A DNA stretch of 64,000 bases from Streptomonospora nanhaiensis (lineage in GTDB: Bacteria; Actinomycetota; Actinomycetes; Streptosporangiales; Streptosporangiaceae), in the NCBI RefSeq assembly GCF_026642255.1, contig NZ_CP113264.1:5270001-5334000 (forward strand), given 5' to 3'. The translations under genes and the position numbers were made by a program. Within the stretch, counting starts at the first letter, position 1. Every line of letters begins with the position of its first letter. Below, one piece after another: positions 1 through 9,241 of this stretch. The notes beneath the pieces are model-generated. The model had not been told where the DNA came from and made no database searches. It saw nothing but the letters and a program-made list of their open reading frames with translations.

Positions 1-524
1 ACCTCGACCGGTCCCATGGACACCACGTGGCTGACGATCTCGACGCCGAGGGCCTGGCGGCAGAACTGCCGGGCCACCTCGCCGATCGCGACGCGGGCCG
101 CCGTCTCACGGGCGCTGGCGCGCTCCAGGACGGGGCGCGACTCCACGTGCCCGTACTTCTGCATGCCGACCAGGTCGGCGTGCCCCGGGCGGGGGCGGGT
201 GAGGGGCGCGTTGCGCGCCAGGCCCTCCAGCTCCTCGGCGGGAACCGGGTCGGGCGACATCACCTTCTCCCACTTGGGCCACTCGGTGTTCCCGACCTCG
301 ATCGCGACGGGACCCCCCTGGGTGCGGCCGTGGCGAATGCCTCCGATGACGGAGACCTGGTCCTTCTCGAACTTCATCCGGGCGCCACGGCCGTACCCGG
401 CGCGGCGGCGGAGCAGCGCGGCGGCGATGTCGTCAGAGGTGACGGACACACCGGCCGGGAGGCCCTCCAGAATCGCGACGAGTGCGGGTCCGTGGGACTC
501 CCCCGCGGTCAGCCAACGCAACAT
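1..524 (-). CDS. aroC: Chorismate synthase, N-terminal part (runs off the window)
   Basis: Catalyses the last step of the shikimate pathway, EPSP to chorismate, with reduced FMN. The protein starts at the ATG ending at 524 ([20 protein letters not shown]) and 174 codons are visible before the window edge. The family's N-terminal signature GESHGPAL, a downstream [19 protein letters not shown] segment and the RPGHADL motif are all present, so the assignment is firm. The 3' end lies outside the window. The prepilin peptidase gene follows upstream in the same orientation, about 100 bp away, which is a common actinobacterial neighbourhood. Nothing appears disrupted in the visible part. Confidence 0.95.
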   Translation of the reverse strand, partial: MLRWLTAGESHGPALVAILEGLPAGVSVTSDDIAAALLRRRAGYGRGARMKFEKDQVSVIGGIRHGRTQGGPVAIEVGNTEWPKWEKVMSPDPVPAEELEGLARNAPLTRPRPGHADLVGMQKYGHVESRPVLERASARETAARVAIGEVARQFCRQALGVEIVSHVVSMGPVE

Positions 525-628
525 GTGCACGATCCTCCCACGGATCGCGGGCCGGGGTGGCATCCGGGGCGGTGCGGGGGCCCGGGAGGGCGTCCGCCCC
601 GCTCGGGGCGCACGCGGGCCGGGACGGC

Positions 629-1591
629 CTACGGCAGCAGGGGCTGCCCGACGAGGACGGTCGCCAGGGTGGCGGCGAGCATGAACGGGCCGAGCGGGTA
701 GGGGTCCCTGCGCGTGAGGCGGCGCAGCGCCATGAGCGCGAGTCCCACGAGGGAGAACGCGGCGAAGGCCCAGAAGACCGCGACGAGCGCTCCGAGCGGG
801 CCCGCCGCCCACCCCGCGTACAGGCCGGTGAGGCCGGAGAGCTTGACGTCGCCGAACCCGATCCCGCCGCGGTGGACCCTCCACAGCAGCCAGTAGACCA
901 CCGTGACGAAGACCATACTGAGGAGCGCATCGGCGGCCCGCCCCGGATCGGGTCCGCTCGGCGGGAGGAGGACGGAGGCCCCCAGCAGCGCGGCGGCGAC
1001 CGGGTAGGCGGGGGCGACGACGGCGTCGGGCAGGCGCATCACCCGCAGGTCGATGACGGACAGCGGGACGCCCACCGAGACCAGCCACAGGACGGCGAGC
1101 AGGCCGAAGGGCGACAGGTCGGGGCCGAGGGTGCACACGGCGCCCACGAGCCCGAAGAGGACCGCGGTGGCGGCGATCACGGCGGGGTCGGAGCGGATGG
1201 CCCGTTCGCAGTGGGGGCAGGCCCCGCGTCTTCGGAAGGCCCGGGCCTCCACGGCGGGGAGCCCGGGGAGGAAACGGATCTCGGCCAGGCAGTGGGGGCA
1301 CCGCGGCGGCGGGGGTCCCTCGTCCTCCTCCTCGGCGGTCCCGGGGCGGGGACCGCCCCCGGTGGCCCCGGGCTCCGCCCCGGCGTCGTCGCGGCCCGCC
1401 CCGGGCGGGCCCTCCGCGGGCACCGGGACGGCGCCGGGGCCTCCCCTCGGCCGGGGAGGGCCTGCGGGCCCGAACAGCGGGACGACCCGGCCGTTGAGCC
1501 GGCCGACCGCCAGGCCGAGCAGGGCGAGGGGGACGGCGACGAGGACCGTCCACAGGTACGGGGAGGACGCGAGCACCGCGGGGGTGGGCAT
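629..1591 (-). CDS. Prepilin peptidase (A24 aspartyl protease family)
   Basis: A 320-residue integral membrane protein of the type IV prepilin peptidase family, which cleaves the leader of prepilin-like proteins at the cytoplasmic membrane. Two CPHC motifs about 25 residues apart match the family's cysteine cluster. The first catalytic aspartate lies in [12 protein letters not shown] and the second in the GFGDVKLSG box. Several hydrophobic segments flank these. A proline- and glycine-rich linker sits between the first membrane segment and the Cys cluster. Such enzymes in actinomycetes usually serve Tad/Flp-type pili, but no pilus genes are in this window, so the substrate is unknown. Confidence 0.88.
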   Translation of the reverse strand: MPTPAVLASSPYLWTVLVAVPLALLGLAVGRLNGRVVPLFGPAGPPRPRGGPGAVPVPAEGPPGAGRDDAGAEPGATGGGPRPGTAEEEDEGPPPPRCPHCLAEIRFLPGLPAVEARAFRRRGACPHCERAIRSDPAVIAATAVLFGLVGAVCTLGPDLSPFGLLAVLWLVSVGVPLSVIDLRVMRLPDAVVAPAYPVAAALLGASVLLPPSGPDPGRAADALLSMVFVTVVYWLLWRVHRGGIGFGDVKLSGLTGLYAGWAAGPLGALVAVFWAFAAFSLVGLALMALRRLTRRDPYPLGPFMLAATLATVLVGQPLLP

Positions 1592-1738
1592 GGTGGGAAG
1601 TTACCCTTCCGCCGCCCGCCGCGACACAACCCGGTCCCCCCTGTGGACAACCCCGCCCGCGGCGGGGTCCCCCGGCCGTGTTCCGCGGGTCGTTCCGGGA
1701 TCGCGGCGATCGGCGCGCCGGGCCCCGCGGGCCGCGCC

Positions 1739-2440
1739 CTAGTCGCGCCTGGCCCGTACGACGGCGCTGAGCTCGATGCCCCCCGGCAGCACGTGCCCGA
1801 GCTCGGAGGCGAGCCTCTCGGCCACGCGGCGCAGCGCCTCGTCGTCGCGCTCCTCGAGTTCGAGGCGGATGCCGATCTCGCCCCGCTCGGAGGGGTGGAT
1901 GCGCACGCGCTCGATGCCGAACTCGCCGTGGGTCACCCGGTAGACGAGGGCGAGGACCTGCGGGTCGTCCTTGGGTTCGGGAACGGCGCCGGTCTCGGCG
2001 AGCATGGTGAGGAAGCGGCCCTGGACGGTGTGGGGCACGGGGCCGGAGACGTCGACGACCAGGGCGTCGGCGCCCTCCTCCACGGCGGCCTGGCAGGCGT
2101 CCTTGGTCGTGAAGGGCACGGGGCGCGCGTCCGGCCGCCAGCGCCGCACCGCGTCGACCGAGGTGAAGGCGAGCACTCCGCGGCGCCCGTCCCTGCCCGT
2201 CATGATGGGGACGGCGACCTCGCTGCTCTTGTCCTTGGTCAGCCCGCCGACCCCCTCCTCGGTCCCGGTGGCCACGGCCACGACCGGGATGAGCAGGCGG
2301 GACCGGCTGAGGGCGGCGAGGACCTGGCGGTCGCCGATCTCGCCCGCCGCGTGCCGGCGCAGGCAGGACTCGACCTCCGGGTCGGCTCCGCCGTCGTCGT
2401 CACGGAAGTTCTGGGCGCCGATGATCGATGGTCTGCTCAC
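1739..2440 (-). CDS. SseB family protein
   Basis: A soluble 233-residue protein starting at GTG 2440. Residues from about 45 to 165 resemble the SseB N-terminal domain: a [11 protein letters not shown] strand, a [12 protein letters not shown] segment, [17 protein letters not shown] and an [11 protein letters not shown] strand. The C-terminal about 60 residues ([18 protein letters not shown]) form a second small domain. SseB-like proteins in actinobacteria are conserved and of unknown biochemical role. It reads toward the prepilin peptidase and aroC but about 150 bp separate them, so co-transcription is uncertain. Confidence 0.75.
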   Translation of the reverse strand: MSRPSIIGAQNFRDDDGGADPEVESCLRRHAAGEIGDRQVLAALSRSRLLIPVVAVATGTEEGVGGLTKDKSSEVAVPIMTGRDGRRGVLAFTSVDAVRRWRPDARPVPFTTKDACQAAVEEGADALVVDVSGPVPHTVQGRFLTMLAETGAVPEPKDDPQVLALVYRVTHGEFGIERVRIHPSERGEIGIRLELEERDDEALRRVAERLASELGHVLPGGIELSAVVRARRD

Positions 2441-2482
2441 GGGCTCCGACTCTACCCGGGGCCCGGGCGGCCCGTACTCCGG

Positions 2483-2959
2483 TCACACGGAGTCCTGTCC
2501 CCGGGAAACGGCTTCGTCACCTTCCAGCGCGTCGATGACGGCGGCGAGCTGCCGCACCTGCTCCCCGGAGAGCTTGTCGAAGACCAGGGAGCGGACCCGC
2601 ACGGCGTGTCCGGGCGCGGCCCGGTCGAGGACCGCCGCCCCCTCGTCCTCCAGCACCGCCCAGAGCCCGCGCCTGTCGTCGTCGCAGTGCTCGCGGCGCA
2701 CGTAGCCGTCGCGTTCGAGCCGCGCGACCTGGTGGGAGAGCCTGCTCTTGGACACGATGACGCTGTCGGCGAGCACCCGCATGCGCATACGGCGGCCGGG
2801 GGCCTCGGAGAGGTGGACGAGGATGCCGTACTCCACGAGCGAGAGCCCGGTGCGGTCCCGCAGGTCCTTCTCCAGCTCGTCGTAGATCCAGGCGTTCATC
2901 CTGAGGAACCCGCGCCAGACGCGCTGTTCGCCTCCGTCGAGCCACGCAGCGTTCTCCAT
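2483..2959 (-). CDS. MarR family transcriptional regulator
   Basis: A 158-residue winged-helix repressor-type protein. The MarR core is clear: LSLVEYGILVHLSEAPGRR, a recognition-helix region SVIVSKSRLSHQVARLERDG and a wing containing DDDRRGLWAVLEDEG. It is divergent from the yceI-like gene at 3118, with about 160 bp between the start codons. An imperfect palindrome in that gap is a plausible operator for both genes. Family members usually respond to phenolic ligands or oxidants; the ligand here cannot be told from sequence. Confidence 0.88.
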   Translation of the reverse strand: MENAAWLDGGEQRVWRGFLRMNAWIYDELEKDLRDRTGLSLVEYGILVHLSEAPGRRMRMRVLADSVIVSKSRLSHQVARLERDGYVRREHCDDDRRGLWAVLEDEGAAVLDRAAPGHAVRVRSLVFDKLSGEQVRQLAAVIDALEGDEAVSRGQDSV

Positions 2960-3016
2960 GCGCCAAGCCTAGGCCGTGGCGGGCGGGCGCCCCTTGCACG
3001 GTTCCGGCGGAGACCC

Positions 3017-3044
3017 TAGAATCCTTCCCAGGAAGAATCTTCTA
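3017..3044. promoter_or_regulatory. Imperfect palindrome, candidate MarR operator
   Basis: The segment contains a strict palindrome AGAA-TC-TTCT at 3034-3043, embedded in a wider imperfect inverted repeat from TAGAATCCTTCC to GGAAGAATCTTCTA. It lies between a marR gene and the divergent yceI-like gene, in an AT-richer patch than its surroundings. The operator role is inferred from symmetry and position only. Confidence 0.5.
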
Positions 3045-3117
3045 AGGTACTTTGTTCCTCAGTAGAGACCACCGGACCCGACCCGCGGGTCCGCCGAACC
3101 CGACAGGGAGACACACC

Positions 3118-3660
3118 ATGGCAGCTCAGGAACTGAAGCCCGGCACCTGGACGATCGACCCGACCCACTCCGTCATCGGCTTCTCGGTGCGCCACATGAT
3201 GGTCAGCAAGGTGCGCGGCCGCTTCGAGAAGTTCGAGGCGACGCTGACGGTTCCCGAGGACCCCGCCCTGTCCTCCGTCGAGGCCACCATCGACGCCGGC
3301 TCCATCAACACCGACAACGGCGACCGCGACAACCACATCCGGTCCGCCGACTTCTTCGACGTCGACCAGAACCCGCAGTTCACCTTCCGCTCCACCGGCA
3401 TCGAGGCCAGGGGCGAGGACTTCGTCCTCAAGGGCGAGCTGGCCATCAAGGGCAGGACCAACCCGGTCGAGCTGGCCCTGGAGTTCAACGGCTCCACCCT
3501 GGACCCGTACGGCCTGGACCGCGCCGGCTTCGCCGCCAGCACGCAGATCAGCCGCAAGGAGTTCGGCGTGGACATCGAGATGCCCATGGACGGCGGCGGC
3601 GTGGTCGTCGGCGACAAGATCACCATCGAGATCGACGCCGAGTTCACCCGCCAGGCCTGA
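3118..3660 (+). CDS. YceI family lipid-binding (lipocalin-like) protein
   Basis: A 180-residue protein starting at ATG 3118, preceded by the ribosome site CAGGGAG; an in-frame upstream start at 3052 lacks one. The YceI beta-barrel signature is well preserved: GTWTIDPTHSVIGFSVRHMM at the start, DNHIRSADFFDVDQNPQFTF in the middle and FGVDIEM near the end. No signal peptide is visible, so it is probably cytoplasmic, unlike Escherichia coli YceI. Family members bind polyprenoid lipids in a hydrophobic pocket. The divergent MarR gene is the likely regulator. Confidence 0.88.
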   Translation: MAAQELKPGTWTIDPTHSVIGFSVRHMMVSKVRGRFEKFEATLTVPEDPALSSVEATIDAGSINTDNGDRDNHIRSADFFDVDQNPQFTFRSTGIEARGEDFVLKGELAIKGRTNPVELALEFNGSTLDPYGLDRAGFAASTQISRKEFGVDIEMPMDGGGVVVGDKITIEIDAEFTRQA

Positions 3661-3809
3661 GGCCCGCGGGACCCGGTGCGGCGGCGGGCGGCCGCCCCGG
3701 GACGGCCGGGACCCGGGGTCGCCGGACAGGCCCCCCGGTGGGACACGGACACCGCCCGGCCAAGGTGACGACACCCTGTCATCATCCTGGGGATCTCGGA
3801 TATCGTCGG

Positions 3810-3836
3810 CGGGGGAGGGCGCACAGCCCTCCCCCG
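3810..3836 (+). terminator. Intrinsic terminator hairpin downstream of the yceI-like gene
   Basis: A perfect 11-bp stem (CGGGGGAGGGC / GCCCTCCCCCG) with a 5-nt loop, followed by TTTC. It lies 150 bp after the yceI-like stop and about 40 bp before the DUF2470 gene, so it probably insulates the two. Confidence 0.7.
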
Positions 3837-3876
3837 TTTCGTCCTTCCGTGACACCGCCCACCTCCAGGAGGCACA

Positions 3877-4236
3877 TTGTCCCCGCCCAACCCCTTCTCC
3901 CCCGACGTCGTCGCCGCGGTCGCCGCGCACATGAACGGCGACCACCCGGAGGACACCCTCCTCATCTGCCGGGCCTTCGGGGGAGCGCCCGGCGCCACCG
4001 CCGCCCGGATGACCGGGCTGGACGGTGACGGGGGCGACTACGCGGTGACGGAGGACGGCGCCGAGCGGGTCGTCCGCGTCCCCTGGGAGCGGCCGCTGAC
4101 CGAGCGTCCGCAGATCCGCGCCGAGGTCGTGCGCCTGTACCGGGAGGCCTGCTCCGCACTCGGCCTCGTCCCGAGGGAGCAGCACCCGGGCGGCGCCGGA
4201 GCGGCGGGAACCGGGCGGAACTCCACGGAGGCGTGA
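3877..4236 (+). CDS. DUF2470 domain protein
   Basis: A 119-residue protein beginning at TTG 3877, with AGGAGG four bases upstream deciding the start. The DUF2470 features are FSPDVVAAVAAHMNGDHPED at the N terminus and a central beta-rich part ending in an RPQIRAEVVRLYREA helix. This domain is found at the C terminus of haem-degrading HugZ-like and flavin-binding split-barrel proteins. Here it is a stand-alone domain, a form common in actinobacteria and of unknown function. The C-terminal 20 residues are low complexity. Confidence 0.75.
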   Translation: MSPPNPFSPDVVAAVAAHMNGDHPEDTLLICRAFGGAPGATAARMTGLDGDGGDYAVTEDGAERVVRVPWERPLTERPQIRAEVVRLYREACSALGLVPREQHPGGAGAAGTGRNSTEA

Positions 4237-4392
4237 GGAGTCAAACGGGGTAGGAGGGAGACGGCGGACCCGCTCGCGGACGGTTCCGCGGCACCGGCGA
4301 CGGTGCCGCACGGGACCTACCCTGGAAAGGTCCGTCGATCCCCCCGGACACCGACGACACCACCGCCTATCCGAAGGATGGCCCCGACCTCC

Positions 4393-7098
4393 ATGGTCAC
4401 GCCCGACCCCGGTGACGAGAACGCGCCGACCCAACGGATCGACCCCACCGCGACCACCGCACGGAGCGGCCCGGACCGCGCGGGAGCCACGCGCTGGGTC
4501 ACGCGTGTCCTCCGCCCCGGCTCCGACGACCGCGACGGCGGGCCGGCTCCCACCCGCGTCGCCCCTCCTTCACCGGACCGCACCGGCGTCCTGCCCGGCG
4601 GCGGTCCGCCCGCCGGACCGACCGCGCCCGCCGGCCCCGGCGGACGGCGCCCGGCGCGGACCATCCCCGGGGACGGCCGCGACGACGGCCGCACCCCGTG
4701 GTGGAGGACGCTGTTCGGCCCGCTCCTGGACTGGATGGCCCGCCTGGTCTCCCGCGTGGTGGTCGGCCCGGCCGGCGACCTCGACTACGCCGTGCCCGCC
4801 GAGCTGCGGCGCCGGTACCAGGTGCTCGACCACGTCGGCGCGGGCGGCGAGGCCGTCGTCTACCTGGCAGAGCCCACCGACTCCCCCGGACGCCGCCTCG
4901 CCCTCAAGGTGTACCGGCCCGGCCACGACATCAACCGCGAACTCCTGGACCGGCTCCGGGCCCGCGGCACCGCCTCGCCGCACACCCCGGCCATCCACGG
5001 GTACGGCACCGCGGCCAGCTCCTGGGGGGAGGACCTGGCCTGGGAGGCCCAGGAGTACTTCTCCCTGGGGACGCTGCGCGCCGTCATCGACCAGGCGCCC
5101 CTGGACGACGACCGGGCGCGCGCCGTGCTCTCCGCCGTGGCCGAGTGCCTGCACCACTGGCAGGACGAGCTCCAGCACAACCACACCGACGTCAAGCCCG
5201 AGAACCTGCTGGTGCGCTCCCTGGACCCGCCGGTCGTGGCCCTGACCGACTTCGGCGGGGCCGTGCGGGCCACCATGAGCCGGGTCTACGGCGGACTCGC
5301 CATCACCGAGGACTACGCCGCCCCCGAGGTCGTCGAGGGCCGCCGGGAGGGCCCCGCCTCCTGGTGGTCCCTGGGCGTGATGGTGCACGAGCTCGTGACC
5401 GGGCGCCGCCCCGAGCGCGGCGGCAACTGGCTGACCGCCCGCAACACCGAGGTGGACATCTCCGCGATCACCGACGAGCGCTGGCGCCTGCTCGTCCGCG
5501 GCCTGCTCGCACCCGCCCCGTCCGCCCGGTGGGGCTACGACGAGGTCGCCCAGTGGCTGGCCGGCGAACGCCCGCAGATCCGCACCGCCCGCCGCCTGCG
5601 GCCCGTCAACTTCGCCGGGGCCAGCCACGAGGACCCCCCGAGCCTGGCCTTCGACCTGCTGGACCGCTCCGAGACCGGGGCCATGTGGCTGCGCAGCCAC
5701 TGGCCGGAACTGCGCACCTGGCTCGACCGCGAGGTCAACGACTACACCTTCGACCGCGCCTACCTGACCGGGCTGGACGCCCGGCCCGAGCTCGCCCACG
5801 TGGCGATCAGCGCCCTGGCCGCCCGCTACGTGCCCGGTATGCCGCCGCGCTTCCGGGGCCACGAGATCAGCGCCGACGGCCTCCTGGCGCTGGCCACCGG
5901 CGACGCGAGCCGCCACGCGGTGGTGCGCGAGGCCGTGGAGTCGGGCGCGGTGGGCCTGGGATCCCAGCACTGGTGCCCGCACCCGGCCTGCCGGTCGGGC
6001 GGTTCGGGCCGGTGCGCCCTGCTGGAGCGCGTCCAGCACGAGGTGCCGCTGCTCATGCGACGGGTCACCGAGAACGTGGACCGCCTGGTCGGCTCCGGGC
6101 CCGACGCCCCGCGCCGCCCCGACGCCCACGAGACGGACACCGCGTGGGCGCGGGCCGTCGAACTGGTGCTCGTCCCCGACACCGCCTCACGCCACCGCTC
6201 GCTGCTGCGCCGCCAGTCCTGGCACCCCAAGCAGCGCAGCGACGCCCCGCACGCCCCGTGGTGGGCGGAGCTGCGCCGCCAGGCGCTGCGCGACGGCGCC
6301 GGTGGCGACGCCGTCGCCACCAGGGGCGCCGTGCTCACGGCGCTCCTGCTGCTGCCCGAGGCCGCCCGGGTCGGCGGGGCCGTCGCCGCCCGGGAGCGGG
6401 CCGACGGCAGGGCGCGCCGCCAGGACCGGTGGGCGGCGCTGGCCGGATCGGCCCGGGCCCGCTGGACCGAGGCCCGGGGGAAGGTGTCGACGGCCCGGCA
6501 GCGCCGGGCGGAGGCCGCCACGGCTCCCACCCGGCCGGACAACCAGGCCGTCCCCAACCCCTACGACCCCTCGGGCGCCGGGGAGCCGGCGCGCAACCGC
6601 CGCGACCAGGAGAGGGCCACCCGCCGGGTCGAGCGGACCATGAGCCAGATCCAGCGGGCGATGTCCGCGGGCCGCTGCCGCCGCTTCGCCTACCCTGCCG
6701 CGCTGCTGGGCCTGGTCGACGGCCTGGGCCGCGTGATGCGTCCGGAGGAGGGCTTCTACCCCGAGAGCGAGTTCGTGACCGGTGCGTACACGGGGCTGCT
6801 GGAGGCGGGCGGCGGCGGCCTCCTGGGGTGGCTGTCCGAGGTGACCGGGTCGGTGACCGGCCTGCTGCCCGGCGGTGCGGGTGACGCGTGGTGGTTCCCC
6901 GTGCTGCTGGCGGTCGTGCTGGTGGCGCTGGGCCGGTCCGCCGCCAGCAAGAAGCCCAGCGCGCGTGCCCGCCGCCGCCTGGCGGCGTTCCGCCTGGCAG
7001 TGGCGGGGTCCCTGTTCATGCTGGTGGTCCTGCTCTCCACGGGGCTGGTCGCCCTGGGCTCGGGCGTGCTGATCCCGCTCGACGGCCTGCTCGGCTGA
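4393..7098 (+). CDS. Large protein kinase with C-terminal membrane anchor (non-RD type)
   Basis: About 901 residues from ATG 4393; GTG 4303 and ATG 4378 are in-frame alternatives and none has a strong ribosome site. An approximately 130-residue Pro/Arg-rich N terminus precedes a Hanks-type kinase domain from about 141. The Gly-rich loop is GAGGEAVVYLA, and the VAIK-like lysine is about K172 (ALKVYRPG). The catalytic loop reads HTDVKPENLL at 264-273 and DFG begins at D286. The canonical Arg before the catalytic Asp is Thr, making it a non-RD kinase, but Asp, Asn and DFG are kept, so activity is possible. Beyond the kinase are a long unassigned region with a possible Zn-binding cluster (CPHPACRSGGSGRC, near 527-541) and two hydrophobic C-terminal segments (about 833-850 and 866-895). 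The substrate is unknown and the gene stands alone. Confidence 0.8.
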   Translation: MVTPDPGDENAPTQRIDPTATTARSGPDRAGATRWVTRVLRPGSDDRDGGPAPTRVAPPSPDRTGVLPGGGPPAGPTAPAGPGGRRPARTIPGDGRDDGRTPWWRTLFGPLLDWMARLVSRVVVGPAGDLDYAVPAELRRRYQVLDHVGAGGEAVVYLAEPTDSPGRRLALKVYRPGHDINRELLDRLRARGTASPHTPAIHGYGTAASSWGEDLAWEAQEYFSLGTLRAVIDQAPLDDDRARAVLSAVAECLHHWQDELQHNHTDVKPENLLVRSLDPPVVALTDFGGAVRATMSRVYGGLAITEDYAAPEVVEGRREGPASWWSLGVMVHELVTGRRPERGGNWLTARNTEVDISAITDERWRLLVRGLLAPAPSARWGYDEVAQWLAGERPQIRTARRLRPVNFAGASHEDPPSLAFDLLDRSETGAMWLRSHWPELRTWLDREVNDYTFDRAYLTGLDARPELAHVAISALAARYVPGMPPRFRGHEISADGLLALATGDASRHAVVREAVESGAVGLGSQHWCPHPACRSGGSGRCALLERVQHEVPLLMRRVTENVDRLVGSGPDAPRRPDAHETDTAWARAVELVLVPDTASRHRSLLRRQSWHPKQRSDAPHAPWWAELRRQALRDGAGGDAVATRGAVLTALLLLPEAARVGGAVAARERADGRARRQDRWAALAGSARARWTEARGKVSTARQRRAEAATAPTRPDNQAVPNPYDPSGAGEPARNRRDQERATRRVERTMSQIQRAMSAGRCRRFAYPAALLGLVDGLGRVMRPEEGFYPESEFVTGAYTGLLEAGGGGLLGWLSEVTGSVTGLLPGGAGDAWWFPVLLAVVLVALGRSAASKKPSARARRRLAAFRLAVAGSLFMLVVLLSTGLVALGSGVLIPLDGLLG

Positions 7099-7099
7099 C

Positions 7100-7157
7100 G
7101 TCCCCGGCCGCCGGGGACGGGCCCGCGCCCGCCCCCGGCGGCGGGACCCCGCCGCCG
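7100..7157. terminator. Two hairpins between convergent genes
   Basis: Directly after the kinase stop is GTCCCCGG / CCGGGGAC with a 3-nt loop (7100-7118). It is followed by a second GC-only hairpin CGGCGGCGGG / CCCGCCGCCG (7136-7157). They sit between the kinase gene and the converging sigma-factor gene and probably terminate one or both transcripts. Neither has a T-tract. Confidence 0.5.
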
Positions 7158-7276
7158 CGTTCCCCGCCGGGCCGAGGGGCCGCGCGCACCGCGGCCCGGG
7201 TTCCGGCACACGGGCGGTCCCCACGGCACGTGCGCGACCCCACCCCGTCTGCGGGCGCCGGCCCGCGCACGCGGCC

Positions 7277-9241
7277 TCACCCCTTGAGCCGGCGCAGGGT
7301 GTACCCCTCCCCCGCCGGATCCAGTTCCCTGCCGGCCTGCTTGAACAGGTATTCGGCACGCGGATACGACAGGCGCCCGCGCCCCGTCACCGGGCACAGG
7401 TCCGCCTCGGCGGGCCTGCGGGCGGGGCCCGGACGCCGGTCCGCGAGGAAGAGCGGCCCCCGCTCCCGCCCCGCCACGAGCCGGGGCAGCAGCCGGGCCG
7501 TCCCCGAACGCCAGTGCACCCAGGAGCCGCCCGAGCGGGCGCGGCGGTCCTCCAGGTCCAGGTCCTCCACGTTCAGCGCCAGCACCGCGCCCACCCCCGC
7601 GCCGGACTCGTGCAGGAGCCGCCACAGGACCCGCTCCCGCAGGGCCCTGCCCTCCCCGTCCCACAGCAGGGCGAGCTGCGCGGGGTCGAGCGGCGGCGCC
7701 CCGGTCCGGGCCTCGGCGCGCCGCCCGAGTCCCGTGTCGAGGCCCTCCAGTCCGGCCCAGGCCCCGAACGAGCGGACCGCCGACCGGTGGCGGTTCCAGG
7801 TCCGCGGGGCCGCCTCCCCCCACGCCGCGGCGAACACCCGTGCCACGGCCCCGGCGTCGAGGTCGGCGGCCGGCAGGTCCTCTCCCAGCGACCGGCACAG
7901 GCGCCCCAGGGTCTGTCCGTAGGAGCGGACGGTCGCGGCGTCCAGGTCGGGTCGGCCGAGGAAGTCCCGGGAGAGGCTCCCCAGGGTCGGGCCCTCGGGC
8001 CGGGGCCCGGCGACGGTCTCGGCGCGGCCGAGCAGGAACGCCCGTTCGACGGCGTTGCCGGCCAGGGCGGCGGCGCGCAGGAACTCCCTCCCCGCCTCGC
8101 CCTCCCGCCCCAGCAGGAGCAGCAGGTCGCCCCGCACGCCGGGGAGGAGGTGGTAGTCGCGCAGCGCCGGATCGTCGGCCAGCACGTCGACCAGCGCCAG
8201 CCCCTCGGCGGGGCCGCGCGCCCGCCCCACCGCCACCGCCCGGTTGAGGAGGACGACCGGCGTCGGCAGCCGCTCGGCCAGCAGGTCGTACAGGACGGCG
8301 ATCCGCTCCCAGTCGGTGTCCTCGGCCGTGGCCGCCCCGGCGTGGCAGACCGCGATGGCCGCCTGGAGCGTGTAGGGACCGGGAGGGCCGCCCGCGTCGC
8401 GGGCCCGGAGCATGGCGGCGAACCCGCGCCGGATGAGCAGCGGGTCCCAGCGGCCGCGGTTCTGCTCGTCCAGCCGCAGGAGTTCGCCGGAGGGCCCGGT
8501 CCGGGCTCCGGCACGGGCCTGCTGGAGCTCCATCAGTGCCACCAGGCCGTGCGCCTCGGCCTCGTCCGGCACCAGTTCGGCCAGGGTCCGGCCCAGGCGC
8601 AGCGCCTCCAGGCACAACCCGGGACGCGTCAGCCCCTCCCCCGAGGTCGCCGTGTAGCCCTCGTTGAAGACGAGGTAGACGACGCCGAGCACGGACGAGA
8701 GCCGCTCGGAGAGTTCGGCGCCCGAGGGCAGCTCGAAGCCCACCCCCTGCTCGGCGAGCGTGCGCTTCGCGGCCGCCACGCGCTGGGCGATGCGGGCCTC
8801 GCCCGTGAGGAAGGCGCGGGCGATCTCCTCCGTGGTCAGCCCGGCGACCAGGCGCAGGGTCAGCGCGACCCGCTCCGCGGTGGCCAGTACGGGGTGGCAG
8901 GTGACGAACAGCAGGCGCAGGACGTCGTCGCCGTCCGGCTCCGGCTCGGGGCCGGTTCCGCGCTCCATGCCGTGGGCGATCAGCTCGTGCTTGCGCTCCA
9001 GGTTCCGGGAGCGGCGGATGCGGTCGACAGCCCGGCGCTTGGCGATCGCCATCAGCCAGGCGCCGGGGTTGTCGGGCACGCCCTTCTCGGGCCACTGCTC
9101 GAGCGCGGCCACGAGGGCGTCCTGGGCCAGCTCCTCGGCGGCGCCCACGTCGTGCACCATCCGGGTGAGCCCGGCGACGATCCTCGCCGACTCCAGTTTC
9201 CAGACCGCGTCGACGGTGCGGTGGGCATCGGTCACGGGCAC
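7277..9241 (-). CDS. ECF42-type sigma factor fused to a truncated integrase-like domain
   Basis: Read from GTG 9241 (VPVTDAHRTVDAVW) it has 654 residues; a TTG at 9271 is in frame. The first about 400 residues are an ECF42-group sigma factor. Sigma-2 has EELAQDALVAALEQWP and NPGAWLMAIAKRRAVDRIRR. Sigma-4 has ALTLRLVAGLTTEEIARAFL. The group's long helical C-terminal domain follows (VVYLVFNEGYTATSG; LLNRAVAVGRARGP). After ERAFLLGR the frame continues about 250 residues into a tyrosine-recombinase-like region: a core-binding-like segment (TVRSYGQTLGRLCRSL; TWNRHRSAVRSFGAWA), then a catalytic-domain half ([33 protein letters not shown]). The box I arginine is absent (SGAGVGAVL) and the protein stops at GYTLRRLKG, where the catalytic LRH..H and Tyr should follow. 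The DGPF gene upstream is the usual ECF42 partner. Confidence 0.85.
   Translation of the reverse strand: MPVTDAHRTVDAVWKLESARIVAGLTRMVHDVGAAEELAQDALVAALEQWPEKGVPDNPGAWLMAIAKRRAVDRIRRSRNLERKHELIAHGMERGTGPEPEPDGDDVLRLLFVTCHPVLATAERVALTLRLVAGLTTEEIARAFLTGEARIAQRVAAAKRTLAEQGVGFELPSGAELSERLSSVLGVVYLVFNEGYTATSGEGLTRPGLCLEALRLGRTLAELVPDEAEAHGLVALMELQQARAGARTGPSGELLRLDEQNRGRWDPLLIRRGFAAMLRARDAGGPPGPYTLQAAIAVCHAGAATAEDTDWERIAVLYDLLAERLPTPVVLLNRAVAVGRARGPAEGLALVDVLADDPALRDYHLLPGVRGDLLLLLGREGEAGREFLRAAALAGNAVERAFLLGRAETVAGPRPEGPTLGSLSRDFLGRPDLDAATVRSYGQTLGRLCRSLGEDLPAADLDAGAVARVFAAAWGEAAPRTWNRHRSAVRSFGAWAGLEGLDTGLGRRAEARTGAPPLDPAQLALLWDGEGRALRERVLWRLLHESGAGVGAVLALNVEDLDLEDRRARSGGSWVHWRSGTARLLPRLVAGRERGPLFLADRRPGPARRPAEADLCPVTGRGRLSYPRAEYLFKQAGRELDPAGEGYTLRRLKG

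Noticed and set aside
482-3019. Long plus-strand reading frame of 845 codons opposite the prepilin peptidase, SseB and MarR genes
   Set aside because: It is an antisense shadow typical of very GC-rich DNA: low-complexity Gly/Arg/Pro/Ala sequence, no recognisable family, and three well-supported genes on the other strand.
7277-8000. Integrase-like tail as evidence of an integrated mobile element
   Set aside because: There is no tRNA, attachment-site repeat, excisionase or replication gene nearby, and the domain is fused and lacks catalytic residues.
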